Positions 1 through 8,360 of a DNA stretch of 41,950 bases are shown piece after piece (positions within the stretch are counted from its first letter, which is position 1; the number at the start of each line of letters is the position of its first letter). The notes under the pieces are model-generated. The model was given only the letters and a program-made list of their open reading frames with translations. It was not told the DNA's origin and ran no database searches. The stretch is from a virus. The position numbers and the translations under genes are program-made. The stretch lies in the IMG/VR virus record IMGVR_UViG_3300017963_000420, positions 1 through 41,950 of that record. One strand, written 5' to 3'.

Positions 1-44
1 GCACGATTTTTGCACAGACGCATTTCACCGGAGACAAAATCCAA
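1..44. other. Left-end non-coding region before terS
   Basis: Forty-four bases containing ACAGACGCA (14-22) and GGAGA (30-34), the latter being the ribosome site for terS. No coding frame is evident. Probably the other half of the packaging region. Confidence 0.5.
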
Positions 45-464
45 ATGGGACAGCGCGGACCGAAACCGATGCCCCGGAACATGCGCCTGGTCACCGGCGA
101 GACCAGGCCATCCAGGACCAACGAGGATGAACCGGTTCTGCCGGTCAAGATTCCCGACCCGCCTGAACACCTGACGGACCAGGAGTCCGACAAGTTCATC
201 GAGGTCGCCGGCAAACTCGCGCGGATGCGCGTGATCAGTGAAGTCGACGCCGACGCGGTTGCGATGTACGCAGTCGCCTGGTGCCGGATGCTGGAAGCGG
301 ACGAGAAAATCCGCGAAATGGGCGCGGTCGTCATCGCGTCGAAAGGTGCCCTGTCACACAATCCCTGGATCGCCGTTTCGAACAAATGTCGGGCGGACTG
401 CAAAGCGATCCTGTCCGAGTTCGGGATGACGCCGAGTTCCAGGACACGCGTCAAAGCGACATGA
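45..464 (+). CDS. terS: Terminase small subunit, P27 family
   Basis: 139-residue protein that begins with the RGPKP-type basic motif (residues 4-8) and continues with a proline-rich stretch and a helical core, which is the pattern of P27-type small terminases. It should bind the packaging site and load the large terminase onto DNA. Its length is normal for the family. The ATG at 45 lies shortly after a GGAGA ribosome site (near 30-34). Its stop overlaps the next start (ATGA at 461-464), so it is co-translated with the large subunit. The HNH gene at 41507 would lie directly upstream if the genome ends join, an arrangement common in HK97-like cos phages. Confidence 0.9.
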   Translation: MGQRGPKPMPRNMRLVTGETRPSRTNEDEPVLPVKIPDPPEHLTDQESDKFIEVAGKLARMRVISEVDADAVAMYAVAWCRMLEADEKIREMGAVVIASKGALSHNPWIAVSNKCRADCKAILSEFGMTPSSRTRVKAT

Positions 465-2155
465 TGGACGAACTGCGGGAGTCGGCACCGCACGTTTTCA
501 AGGCGGTCCAGTATGCGACCCAGGTCACGGACGGCACCCTGGTCGCGTGTGAACTGACACGCCTGGCAGCGCAGCGATTCCTGGACGATCTGGAGCGCGA
601 GGACGCGCCCTGGTATTTCAACACCGCTTCCGCCGAACGCGCCTGCCGCTACATCGAAAACCTGCCGCACATCAAAGGCGAATGGGCGAAGCGGCGCGAA
701 CTCCTGGTCCTGGAACCCTGGCAATGTTTCATCGTCTGCAACGTGTTCGGTTGGTTGCTGGTCGCGGACGACACCAGGCGTTTCCGGATGGCATACATCG
801 AGGTCGCCAGGAAAAACGCGAAATCCACCCTGGCGGCGGCGATTGGTTTGTACATGCTGGACGAGGATGGCGAGGCCGGCGCGGAGGTTTACAGTGCCGC
901 GACCACCCGAAACCAAGCCAAAATCGTGTTTGGCGTTGCCCAGGAAATGGCCAGGCGCACGCCGGAACTGCCCCTGGAGGTACGCGCGCACAACATCGCC
1001 AGGACCGATATGGCGTCGAAATTCGAAGCGTTGCACGCCCAGGGCGAAACGCTCGACGGTCACAACATTCACTGCGCGATCAACGACGAACTCCACGCCT
1101 GGAAAAACCGCGCCGTTTACGATGTCCTGGAGACCGCAACCGGTTCCCGCGTGCAACCGCTGATGTTCAACATCACCACCGCAGGCAACGACACGTCCGG
1201 AGTCTGTTACGACGTGCGGCGATATTGCGTCCGACTCCTGGAGGGGCACGCCGAGGACGATTCGGTGTTCGCGTTGATCTATACCCTGGACAAAAACGAC
1301 GACTGGTCGGACCGCGAGGTATGGCCGAAGGCGAATCCGAATTACGAGGTCAGCGTTTACCCGCTCGACCTGGAGGCGTTGTGCCGGAAGGCGACCGAAG
1401 TCGTCAGCCAACAGAACGCGTTCCTGACGAAGCGGATGAACGTGTGGGTCAACGCTGCGGAAGCCTGGATGAACATGCGGCAGTTCGAAGCGTGTTTCGA
1501 TTCCACCCTGGACCTGGCGGATTTCGAAAAGGAACAAACCTGGGCGGGAATCGACCTGGCGTCGAAAATCGACGTGTCCAGCCAGGCGCAGATATTCGCC
1601 AGGGAAATCGATGGCCAGGATCATTTGTTTTGCTTTATGCGGCATTGGCTACCGGAGGCCGCCGTCGAGGAAGACCCGAACGGTGTTTATGACGGTTGGG
1701 TGCGCGGCGGTCACATCCGGACGACGCCAGGCAACGTGATCGACGTGGATCGCATCGAGTCGGACACCCTGGAGGAAGTCGCCGCACCCTTCGACCTGGA
1801 ATGCCTGGCAATCGATCCTGGCCACAACTCGACGCAGTACGGCGTGCACATGGCGCAGGAATTAGGACCGATTGTTATCGACGTGCGTCCGACGGTGTTA
1901 AACTTTTCCGAGGCCATGAAGTGGCTGGAGGCATACGTCAAGGATGGACGGTTTCACTACAACTGCCCGGTGTTGACCTGGATGGTCAGCAACGTTGAAG
2001 TGAAGCGCGACCACAAGGACAATATTTATCCGAGGAAAGGCGCGGTAAACCGGAAAATCGATGGCGTGATTGCGCTGCTAATGGCGGTCAACCGATACCG
2101 TCTCGCTGCCGACAACGTGACGATATACGAATCTCGTGGAGTGATTACCGTATGA
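461..2155 (+). CDS. terL: Terminase large subunit (ATPase/nuclease)
   Basis: The DNA-packaging motor, 564 residues from ATG 461, chosen because it overlaps the terS stop in the ATGA pattern; the open frame itself extends further upstream without support. Visible motifs: Walker A-like ARKNAKST at 116-123, Walker B INDELHAWK with D209/E210, and a C-terminal RNase H-type nuclease with acidic residues D365 (GIDLAS), D452 (AIDPGH) and D534 (KIDGVIALL). This is the HK97-type (Terminase_1) pattern, which together with P27 TerS and a nearby HNH gene points to cos packaging. It ends in an ATGA overlap with the portal gene. Confidence 0.96.
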   Translation: MMDELRESAPHVFKAVQYATQVTDGTLVACELTRLAAQRFLDDLEREDAPWYFNTASAERACRYIENLPHIKGEWAKRRELLVLEPWQCFIVCNVFGWLLVADDTRRFRMAYIEVARKNAKSTLAAAIGLYMLDEDGEAGAEVYSAATTRNQAKIVFGVAQEMARRTPELPLEVRAHNIARTDMASKFEALHAQGETLDGHNIHCAINDELHAWKNRAVYDVLETATGSRVQPLMFNITTAGNDTSGVCYDVRRYCVRLLEGHAEDDSVFALIYTLDKNDDWSDREVWPKANPNYEVSVYPLDLEALCRKATEVVSQQNAFLTKRMNVWVNAAEAWMNMRQFEACFDSTLDLADFEKEQTWAGIDLASKIDVSSQAQIFAREIDGQDHLFCFMRHWLPEAAVEEDPNGVYDGWVRGGHIRTTPGNVIDVDRIESDTLEEVAAPFDLECLAIDPGHNSTQYGVHMAQELGPIVIDVRPTVLNFSEAMKWLEAYVKDGRFHYNCPVLTWMVSNVEVKRDHKDNIYPRKGAVNRKIDGVIALLMAVNRYRLAADNVTIYESRGVITV

Positions 2156-3435
2156 ATCTTTTCCGACCGTCGACCTGGTTCGAACGCAAATCAACGACTT
2201 TGACACTCGACCAGGCGGTGCAACGCTTGATGTTGTTGCGCCAAACGGTGTCCGGTGAACTCATCACGCCGGAAACCGCACTCCAGGCACCGACCGTTTT
2301 CGCAATTGCGACCGCCCTGTCCAGGGCGACGGCGATGCTGCCTTTCACGGTGCAAAAGGACGAGTCCGAACCTGGGAAACGCCAGGTGACGACGCAGGAT
2401 CAACACGCACTGATGCGACTAATGAAACGTCCGAATCCCTGGATGACGCCGTTCGAATACTGGTCCCTGGTAATGACCCGCCTGGCATTGCATGGCGAGT
2501 TTTACGCCGTGAAAAACCAGGCGACGAACGGACGGATCACCGCCCTGGTGCCGGTCGCACCTGGCAGCGTGGACGTGCAGCAAGGCAACACCGGACGCCT
2601 GACGTTCAACGTGACGCCGCCGAACGGCGAACCGATGGAAGTCACGCAGGAGAAAATGCACCGGATCGTGATGTTTTCGACCGACGGCATTCGCGGCACG
2701 TCGCCGGTTCAGCAGTGCAAAGAATCCATCGCAATGGAAATCGCTGCCGAAAAGTTTGGCGCTGCGACGTTCGGGAACAGCGCGATCCCGAATGTCGTGC
2801 TGACAATGGAGGGGCATTTCAAGGATGACGAGGCCGCGAAGCGTTTCAAATCATCCTGGCAGGACGCGTTCGGTGGCAAGAAACGCGGAACCGCCGTCCT
2901 GGAAGACGGGTTGAAAGTCGAACCGCTACAGATGAACAACGAGGAATCGCAATTCCTGGAAACCAGGAAACTGCAACGCTCTGTGATCGCCGGTGCCTGG
3001 GGCGTGCCGCCGCACGTCGTCGGCGACCTGGAACGCGCAACGTTCAGCAACATCGAGGAACAAACCCTGCAAATGCTCGTCGGCACCATGCAACCGTATC
3101 TGACCGCCATCACCAGCGCGTGCGACCGCGACCTGTTGTCGCAATCGGATCGCGACCAGGGCGTGTTCACGGAGTTCGACACAAAAGCGCGACTCCTGGG
3201 CGACGCGAAGTCGAGGGCGGAAGCGTTACAGATTCAACGCCAGAACGGGATCATCAGTGCGAACGAATGGCGAGCGATGGAAGGAATGGACGCCAGGACG
3301 GACGAAGGCGGCAACGATTACATCACGCCGTTGAATTTCCGAATCGAGGACGACGACGGATCGGTCGAAGTCGATCCAGACAATCCCGACGACGAAAAAC
3401 GTCGTGTACTTGGAACGTTCCGCATCGTGGCGTAA
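2152..3435 (+). CDS. Portal protein, HK97 type
   Basis: 427 residues with the HK97-type portal pattern: an N-terminal helical part, the wing region with MTRLALHGEFYAVK near residue 110, the conserved SPVQQCKESI segment near 183-192, and the late motif GVPPHVVGDLERATFSNIEEQ (about 282-302), followed by a variable acidic tail. It forms the twelve-subunit ring at the packaging vertex. The start overlaps the terL stop. After the stop there is a 42-base gap holding a short terminator-like hairpin before the protease gene. Confidence 0.95.
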   Translation: MNLFRPSTWFERKSTTLTLDQAVQRLMLLRQTVSGELITPETALQAPTVFAIATALSRATAMLPFTVQKDESEPGKRQVTTQDQHALMRLMKRPNPWMTPFEYWSLVMTRLALHGEFYAVKNQATNGRITALVPVAPGSVDVQQGNTGRLTFNVTPPNGEPMEVTQEKMHRIVMFSTDGIRGTSPVQQCKESIAMEIAAEKFGAATFGNSAIPNVVLTMEGHFKDDEAAKRFKSSWQDAFGGKKRGTAVLEDGLKVEPLQMNNEESQFLETRKLQRSVIAGAWGVPPHVVGDLERATFSNIEEQTLQMLVGTMQPYLTAITSACDRDLLSQSDRDQGVFTEFDTKARLLGDAKSRAEALQIQRQNGIISANEWRAMEGMDARTDEGGNDYITPLNFRIEDDDGSVEVDPDNPDDEKRRVLGTFRIVA

Positions 3436-3444
3436 ACTCCCGAC

Positions 3445-3465
3445 CAGGCACCCGGCCTGTTTTTT
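3445..3465 (+). terminator. Short terminator-like hairpin between portal and protease
   Basis: CAGGC (3445-3449) pairs with GCCTG (3455-3459) around a 5-base loop and is followed directly by six T (3460-3465). The stem is only 5 bp, so termination would be partial. It precedes the ribosome site CGGAGCG of the protease gene. Confidence 0.45.
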
Positions 3466-3477
3466 CGGAGCGAAAGC

Positions 3478-4107
3478 ATGTTGCAAAAAGGCCAGGCATT
3501 CGGCGTCGAGGTCAAGGACGTGACCAGCAAAGGCGATGTCGCCGGTTACGGGTCCGTCTTCAATAACGTCGACCAGGGATACGACATCGTAGAACCTGGA
3601 TCATTCGACAAATCCCTGGGCGAACGCGGTCTCCCGAAAATGCTTTTCGGTCACGATCACTGGTCGCCGCCTATCGGCAAATGGAACGTGGCGAAGGAAG
3701 ACGACCACGGTCTATATCTGGAAGGCGAATTGAATTTGCAAAGTCAGATGGGCAAGGAAGTCCACGCCGGTCTGAAAATGGGAACGATGGACGGTCTGTC
3801 CATTGGGTTCCTGATGAAAGATTACGAAATTGCCGAGTCGGGGATTCGGCACATCAAGGAAGCCGATTTGCTGGAGGTTTCCGTTGTCACCTTTCCGATG
3901 AACGAACTGGCGCGCGTCGATGCCGTCAAGAATCGGATTCAACAGGGAATCAGCAAACGGGAACTGGAGTGGATTCTGCGGGACGCAGGGTTCACCCGGT
4001 CACAAGCCAAGGCGTTTATTTCGCGAGGCTTTAACGGACTGTCGCAGTGCGATGCTGTTGACGAGGACGAAATCGACCTGGACCTATACCGGGAAATTTT
4101 TACGTAA
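3478..4107 (+). CDS. Prohead maturation protease, HK97 family (S78/U35 type)
   Basis: 209 residues. The family signature is clear: GYGSVFNN at 23-30, LFGHDHWSPPIGKW at 56-69 with candidate catalytic H59, DGLSIGF at 105-111 with candidate nucleophile S108, and LLEVSVVTFPMN at 131-142 where E133 may complete the triad. It would cleave the N-terminal delta domain of the capsid protein and itself during head maturation. The ATG at 3478 follows CGGAGCG. It lies directly before the capsid gene, as expected. The C-terminal 60 residues are polar and variable. Confidence 0.94.
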   Translation: MLQKGQAFGVEVKDVTSKGDVAGYGSVFNNVDQGYDIVEPGSFDKSLGERGLPKMLFGHDHWSPPIGKWNVAKEDDHGLYLEGELNLQSQMGKEVHAGLKMGTMDGLSIGFLMKDYEIAESGIRHIKEADLLEVSVVTFPMNELARVDAVKNRIQQGISKRELEWILRDAGFTRSQAKAFISRGFNGLSQCDAVDEDEIDLDLYREIFT

Positions 4108-4119
4108 CGGAGAACAGTT

Positions 4120-5436
4120 TTGGACATCAAGGAACTGAAATCCCTGCTCGACGGCATCAAAACGAATTTCGAGGAATTCAAGAAGACGAACGACGAGCGA
4201 ATCGACGCCATTGAAAAGGGCAATGGCATTGCCGAGGTAACGGAAAAACTGGAGAAAATCGAAGCGGACATCGCTTCCGACGAAACCAAGTACGACACCA
4301 TCATCGCCGAAGCGAAGGCGTTGCAGGATCGTCTGGAGGAATTGGAAGGCGCGTTCGACGGTTTCCAGATGACGAACCCGAAGGAAGGGAAGTCGAAAGA
4401 AACGGTCGAATACGAGAAAACGTTCGAAGCGTATCTTCGGTCCTGCAACCAGGTGAAGGGCGGCGACCCGACCATCCAGAAGCAACTGCGAGACCAGGAA
4501 AAAGCACTCCTGGAGTCGAAGGATTTCACGACGACCGTGAACGCTTCGGGTGGCTATGCCGTACCGGAAGACATTTCGACGATGATTCACGATCAGATGC
4601 GACTACTGTCGCCGCTGCGTGCACTGTGCCGTGTCGTCCAGGTCGGAACGCCGGACTATAAGGAACTTGTCAACATCCACGGCGAAAACAGTGGATGGGT
4701 CGGCGAGACGGGAACCAGGAATCAAAGCACGACTCCGAGTTTCCGCGAGCGCGCCCCGACGAGTGGCACCCTGTACGCGTACCCGCGCGCGACGGAGGAA
4801 TCAGTCGATGATGTCTTTTTCGACATCGGCGGCATGATTGTCGACGTAACGTCCACGGAGTTCGCCATCGCGGAGGCCATCGCGTTCCTTTCGGGCAACG
4901 GAACCAACAAGCCGACCGGCATGTTGAACACCGCACCGACGACCGACACCGACGACGCATCGCCGGCACGAAACGCCGACGCGTTCGAATACATCGCCCT
5001 GGACTCGTCTTCGCCGACGACTGCAATCGATCCGGATCGCCTGATCGACCTGGTGTATCGACTCCGCGCGCCGTATCGGGCGAACGCTTCCTGGATTATG
5101 AATTCCCTGACGATGGGAACGATCCGGAAACTGAAAGACGGGCAGAATCAATACCTGTGGGCACCTGGTCTCCAGCCAGGCCAGCCGGCATCCCTGCTCG
5201 GTTTCAGCACCAACGCCATCGAAGCGATGGACGACGCGGACACGGTGGGTAACCATCCGCTGGCGTTCGGCGACTTCCGTCGCGGCTACCTGATCGTTGA
5301 TCGGGTCGGTCTGCGGATCACGGTGGACGACAACATCACGACTCCCGGATATATCAACTGGTACATCCGGAAGCGCGTCGGTGGCATCGTCCTGGACAAC
5401 AACGCCGTCAAGTTCGGCAAGTACGCGTCCAGCTAA
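4120..5436 (+). CDS. Major capsid protein, HK97 gp5-like, with N-terminal delta domain
   Basis: 438 residues from a TTG start at 4120, supported by ACGGAGAA at 4106-4113. Residues 1 to about 120 are highly charged and helical, typical of the scaffolding delta domain removed by the protease. The mature HK97 fold follows: NASGGYAVPEDI near 141-152 (start of the N-arm/E-loop region), then P-domain and A-domain sequence ending in GGIVLDNNAVKFGKYASS. Because there is a delta domain and a protease gene, no separate scaffold gene is needed. Two hairpins follow the stop codon immediately. Confidence 0.95.
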   Translation: MDIKELKSLLDGIKTNFEEFKKTNDERIDAIEKGNGIAEVTEKLEKIEADIASDETKYDTIIAEAKALQDRLEELEGAFDGFQMTNPKEGKSKETVEYEKTFEAYLRSCNQVKGGDPTIQKQLRDQEKALLESKDFTTTVNASGGYAVPEDISTMIHDQMRLLSPLRALCRVVQVGTPDYKELVNIHGENSGWVGETGTRNQSTTPSFRERAPTSGTLYAYPRATEESVDDVFFDIGGMIVDVTSTEFAIAEAIAFLSGNGTNKPTGMLNTAPTTDTDDASPARNADAFEYIALDSSSPTTAIDPDRLIDLVYRLRAPYRANASWIMNSLTMGTIRKLKDGQNQYLWAPGLQPGQPASLLGFSTNAIEAMDDADTVGNHPLAFGDFRRGYLIVDRVGLRITVDDNITTPGYINWYIRKRVGGIVLDNNAVKFGKYASS

Positions 5437-5446
5437 CATCGGAACG

Positions 5447-6124
5447 ATGAAGGCATCGGAGCGGGGCGGCCTTTTTGGTCGCCCCGTTTCTGTTGGGGTT
5501 CCCCAACGCTACACGGACGGCACCGCCGTCATCATCGCGACCGGACCGTCCCTGACCAGGGAACAGGTCGACAAGTTCGCGCCCCTGAAACGCAGGAATC
5601 GGATCGTCGTCATCGGCGTCAACGACGCGTATCGGATTTGCCCCTGGCTGGACTATCTGTACGCGGCGGACTTCAACTGGATCGCCCATCACGACGCCCA
5701 GGTGCCGAAGCGACTGCGCGGTGGGTTCCTGTTCACGACACGCGACGAGCGGACGAACCAGTTTGCGTCCTGGCGACAGGTCGAGTCGAAAGCCGCGCAA
5801 GGGTTGTCCCTGGATCGCAACTTATTGCATCGCGGCAACAACTCCGGATACCAGGCAATCAACCTGGCGTATCTCCTGGGAATCCGGCGAATCCTGCTCC
5901 TGGGGTACGATCATCATTCCGGTGGCCATCACTTTTTCGGCAAACACCCGACGCCGGCGATGGACATCGAGTCGAATTATTCGAATTGGGTGCCTGGATA
6001 CCGCACGATCCGCGACCAGGACATCGATTTGACCATTGTCAATTGCACGCCTGGTTCAGCGATTGACGCTTTCCCGAAACTTGACATCGATGCGGCCATC
6101 GATTGCCTGGAGTTAAAAACATGA
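5447..6124 (+). CDS. GPSL-motif sugar-metabolism protein (DUF115/MptE-like; often called norphogenetic protein)
   Basis: 225 residues from ATG 5447, the only ATG before the conserved region; its ribosome site is weak. Motifs: IIATGPSLTREQ (29-40), the ATGPSL signature of DUF115/MptE-like Rossmann proteins linked to glycan or nucleotide-sugar chemistry; NNSGYQAINLAYLLG (131-145); and LLGYDHH (151-157) followed by a His-rich HHFFGKHP. Homologues are common in phage structural clusters with glycosyltransferases, but the reaction is not established. The first gene of a three-gene cassette with the methyltransferase and glycosyltransferase below. The capsid terminator hairpin overlaps its first codons, an odd feature that suggests low expression. 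Confidence 0.7.
   Translation: MKASERGGLFGRPVSVGVPQRYTDGTAVIIATGPSLTREQVDKFAPLKRRNRIVVIGVNDAYRICPWLDYLYAADFNWIAHHDAQVPKRLRGGFLFTTRDERTNQFASWRQVESKAAQGLSLDRNLLHRGNNSGYQAINLAYLLGIRRILLLGYDHHSGGHHFFGKHPTPAMDIESNYSNWVPGYRTIRDQDIDLTIVNCTPGSAIDAFPKLDIDAAIDCLELKT
5462..5494 (+). terminator. Intrinsic terminator after the capsid gene, inside the next reading frame
   Basis: CGGGGCGGCC (5462-5471) pairs with GGTCGCCCCG (5477-5486), a 10-bp stem with one G-T pair and a TTTTT loop, followed by TTTCTGTT. The stem is strong and GC-rich, but the T tract is interrupted. It lies only 26 bases after the capsid stop and within codons 6-16 of the following gene, so it would lower expression of downstream genes relative to capsid. 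Confidence 0.65.
5492..5507 (+). repeat. Second hairpin, tandem to the capsid terminator
   Basis: GTTGGGG (5492-5498) and CCCCAAC (5501-5507) form a perfect inverted repeat with a two-base centre. It follows the terminator hairpin within 6 bases and may stabilise the 3' end of the capsid message or shield the start of the next gene. Confidence 0.5.
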
Positions 6125-6678
6125 ATCACCCGGAAAAATGGAAGTACGACGCGGCATACGAAATCGAAACGTATCGCATGGGACCGAAGCGAGTCGCGGC
6201 AGCGAACGAATGGATCGGAAGCCTGGACCCGGACGGTCGTTCATATCTGGATGTCGGCACCGGTCGCGGCGAAACCCTGGATTGGGCGGAACGTCGCGGG
6301 ATGCTCGTCCAGGGCACCGAACTGGTGACCGAACTGTGCGACGGCGAGCGGATCATTTACGCCGAAATGGAATCACTGCCGTTCGATGATCACGCGTTCG
6401 ACTACGTGTCGACATTCGATGTTGTCGAACACTTGCTGCCGGAAAATACGCAGCAATGCCTGGACGAACTGTTCCGGGTCACGAAACGCGAACTGTGCAT
6501 CAGTACCAACGACCGCCCGTCCAGGTTGCCTGATGGGACGGACCTGCACATCAACATCCGTTCGCGCGACGAGTGGGAAAATGATTTGGTCGAGCGCGTC
6601 AACGCACGCGGCGGCAAAATCTTTTTCAGCACGTTCGGACTCGCGCAACACGACTGGATGTGGCGGATCGAACTGTGA
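6121..6678 (+). CDS. Class I SAM-dependent methyltransferase (small molecule or sugar type)
   Basis: 185 residues from ATG 6121, which overlaps the previous stop (ATGA) and has GGAG at 6109-6112; a TTG at 6103 is less likely. Motif I is LDVGTGRGE at 43-51, the acidic ribose-binding residue is E67, and a motif LPFDDHAFDYVSTFDVVEH follows at 86-104, matching the Methyltransf_11 group. It lacks the PCQ and ENV motifs of cytosine-5 DNA methyltransferases and the DPPY motif of N6-adenine enzymes, so a DNA target is unlikely. Its position between two sugar-related genes suggests methylation of a glycan or sugar. Confidence 0.8.
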   Translation: MNHPEKWKYDAAYEIETYRMGPKRVAAANEWIGSLDPDGRSYLDVGTGRGETLDWAERRGMLVQGTELVTELCDGERIIYAEMESLPFDDHAFDYVSTFDVVEHLLPENTQQCLDELFRVTKRELCISTNDRPSRLPDGTDLHINIRSRDEWENDLVERVNARGGKIFFSTFGLAQHDWMWRIEL

Positions 6679-7508
6679 TCGGTCACCTGTACTACAAGCC
6701 CGGACAAGGGCATCAACTGCACGCGATGGAATGCCTGGCAGCGGGACTCCAGGAACACGGAGTCGCGACCATCATTTCACCGTATTGGGACCTGACCGAA
6801 AACGTCGATTTCGTCGTTTGTTGGGGCGACAAGGTGCCAGCGAACATTCGACTCCCGCGCCTGATTTTGGAAGCGGGTTACATCAACGGGCAGTCGGGCG
6901 AATACGTCCTGGATCGCCTGCGATTCGTGTCTGCCGGGTGGAACGGATTGCATGGCCGCGCCGATTCGGGACCGCTCGACTGCCCACCAGACCGATGGAA
7001 CGCCCTGGACGAACCGATCCTGCCCTGGCGTGCCGACGACGGCGAATACGTGCTGATATGCGACCAGCACCCTGGCGACCAGTGCAGCGGTCCGCGCAAA
7101 TGGTGGAAGCCAATCGCCGACGACCTGGCGCACTTCCGCGTCGTGTATCGACCGCATCCGTTGTTCGCACCGAACCAGCGTCCATTGTCCGAGGCGTTGG
7201 AGGGTGCCGGCCTGGTCGTTACCTGGTCGTCAACCTGCGCGATCCGTTCCGTCCTGGACGGCATTCCGACGATTGCCCTGGATCGCGGGTCGATGGCATA
7301 CGATGTCGCGTCGCAGTCGATTGACGACGAAGTGTATTTGGGTCCACGCGAGCAATGGGCATACAATCTCGCGTATCGACAATTCACGCACACGGAACTG
7401 GCGGACGGGATTGCCTGGGAGGTTTTGAAAAATGGGATTGCGACGGACAACCGCACCAGTGAACGAACCGGTCACGATGACGGAGGCGAAACTACACCTG
7501 CGGGTTGA
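6675..7508 (+). CDS. Capsular-polysaccharide-type glycosyltransferase (GT-B-like)
   Basis: About 277 residues from GTG 6675, chosen because it overlaps the previous stop (GTGA); GTG 6660 is an alternative. Features: N-terminal GQGHQLHAMECLAAGL (10-25), a region LEAGYINGQSGEYVLDRLRF followed by GWNG (65-91) resembling KpsS-like capsule synthesis proteins, YRPHPLF (158-164), and the C-terminal nucleotide-sugar pattern TWSSTCAIRSVLDGIPTIAL (183-202). It probably transfers a sugar to a glycan or protein; donor and acceptor cannot be read. Its last 77 bases overlap the connector gene in another frame. Confidence 0.65.
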   Translation: MIGHLYYKPGQGHQLHAMECLAAGLQEHGVATIISPYWDLTENVDFVVCWGDKVPANIRLPRLILEAGYINGQSGEYVLDRLRFVSAGWNGLHGRADSGPLDCPPDRWNALDEPILPWRADDGEYVLICDQHPGDQCSGPRKWWKPIADDLAHFRVVYRPHPLFAPNQRPLSEALEGAGLVVTWSSTCAIRSVLDGIPTIALDRGSMAYDVASQSIDDEVYLGPREQWAYNLAYRQFTHTELADGIAWEVLKNGIATDNRTSERTGHDDGGETTPAG

Positions 7509-8034
7509 TCACGACGAGGAAGACGACGCGATTCGCACGTACATCGCCAGCGCGCGCGCCTGGGTCGAGGAATACACGAACCGCGCACTGATCAACCAAA
7601 CCTGGCAAATGACCCTGGCGGATTTCCCGCTGCGGTATCCATTCGAAATCGCGCTGCCCCTGGGTCGATGCTCGGCGATCAATTCGATTGCCTACACGGA
7701 CAGCGACGGCAATCCGCAAACGCTGACAGGTCCGACGAGTGGATCGCCTGCCGGCACCGATTACCAGGAAGATTTGTCCAGCGACGAGGGTGCCAGGATA
7801 CGACCACCCGTTGCCGGCGAATGGCCATCCGTCCAGGACGAAGCGATCCAGCCAGTCACCGTCGAATTCGTCGTCGGTTATGGCGCGAAGTCGTCCGATA
7901 TGCCTGACGCGATCCGAACTGCCGTCCTGTACCGCCTGACCGACCTGTACGAATACCGGGGATCGGTCGATGGAAACGGGACCGGCAACGCGAAGATGCA
8001 GGCGAGTCACTACAGGTTGCGGAAATTCGACTGA
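7432..8034 (+). CDS. Head-tail connector (phiE125 gp8 / HK97 gp6-like)
   Basis: 200 residues. The N-terminus TTAPVNEPVTMTEAKLHLRV (6-25) matches the conserved opening of the phiE125 gp8/gp6-like connector family, which confirms ATG 7432 even though it overlaps the glycosyltransferase gene by 77 bases; GGGAGG lies upstream near 7418-7423. The core AYIASARAWVEEYTNR-type helix and late IRTAVLYRLTDLYE helix are also typical. The protein attaches below the portal and forms the adaptor ring. It ends in a TGATG junction with the next gene. Confidence 0.9.
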   Translation: MGLRRTTAPVNEPVTMTEAKLHLRVDHDEEDDAIRTYIASARAWVEEYTNRALINQTWQMTLADFPLRYPFEIALPLGRCSAINSIAYTDSDGNPQTLTGPTSGSPAGTDYQEDLSSDEGARIRPPVAGEWPSVQDEAIQPVTVEFVVGYGAKSSDMPDAIRTAVLYRLTDLYEYRGSVDGNGTGNAKMQASHYRLRKFD

Positions 8035-8360
8035 TGCCTGGCAAATACCGACATCGGGCGACACTGGAACAGCGGACGACATCGCTGGATTCGTATGGCG
8101 AGGATTCCCGATCCTGGACGCAACTGGCGAAGGTGTGGGCGACCCTGGAGGCGGTAACCGCTTCCGAACGATTCGAATCGCAACAGGTCCAGGCCGACGT
8201 GACGCACCGGATCACGTTCCGTTTCGCCGAAGCGTATTTGTCCGGCATGGGACCGGAGGACCGCATCACAATCGAAGGGCGCACGTTCGAAGTGATTTCC
8301 CTGGTGGATCGCAAAGGACGCGAGCGCGAAATCGAAGTGATCGCCGTGGAAAGGCAATAG
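8034..8360 (+). CDS. Head closure / head-tail adaptor protein (SPP1 gp16-like)
   Basis: 108 residues with the small beta-barrel pattern of the head-tail joining family: RHRATLEQ at 6-13, a central QLAKVWATLEAVTASERFESQQ, and the late GRTFEVISLVDRKGREREIEV. Such proteins close the head channel after packaging. ATG 8034 overlaps the preceding TGA, and the next gene begins directly after the stop. Confidence 0.9.
   Translation: MPGKYRHRATLEQRTTSLDSYGEDSRSWTQLAKVWATLEAVTASERFESQQVQADVTHRITFRFAEAYLSGMGPEDRITIEGRTFEVISLVDRKGREREIEVIAVERQ

Noticed and set aside
682-1692. Long + strand frame of 336 residues inside the large terminase gene
   Set aside because: It lies within terL in another frame, is rich in Arg/Pro/Gly as expected of a shadow frame in GC-rich DNA and has no motif.
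6121-6678. The methyltransferase as the cause of the CCWGG excess
   Set aside because: It lacks PCQ, ENV and target-recognition features of cytosine-5 DNA methyltransferases; the sequence is of the small-molecule type.
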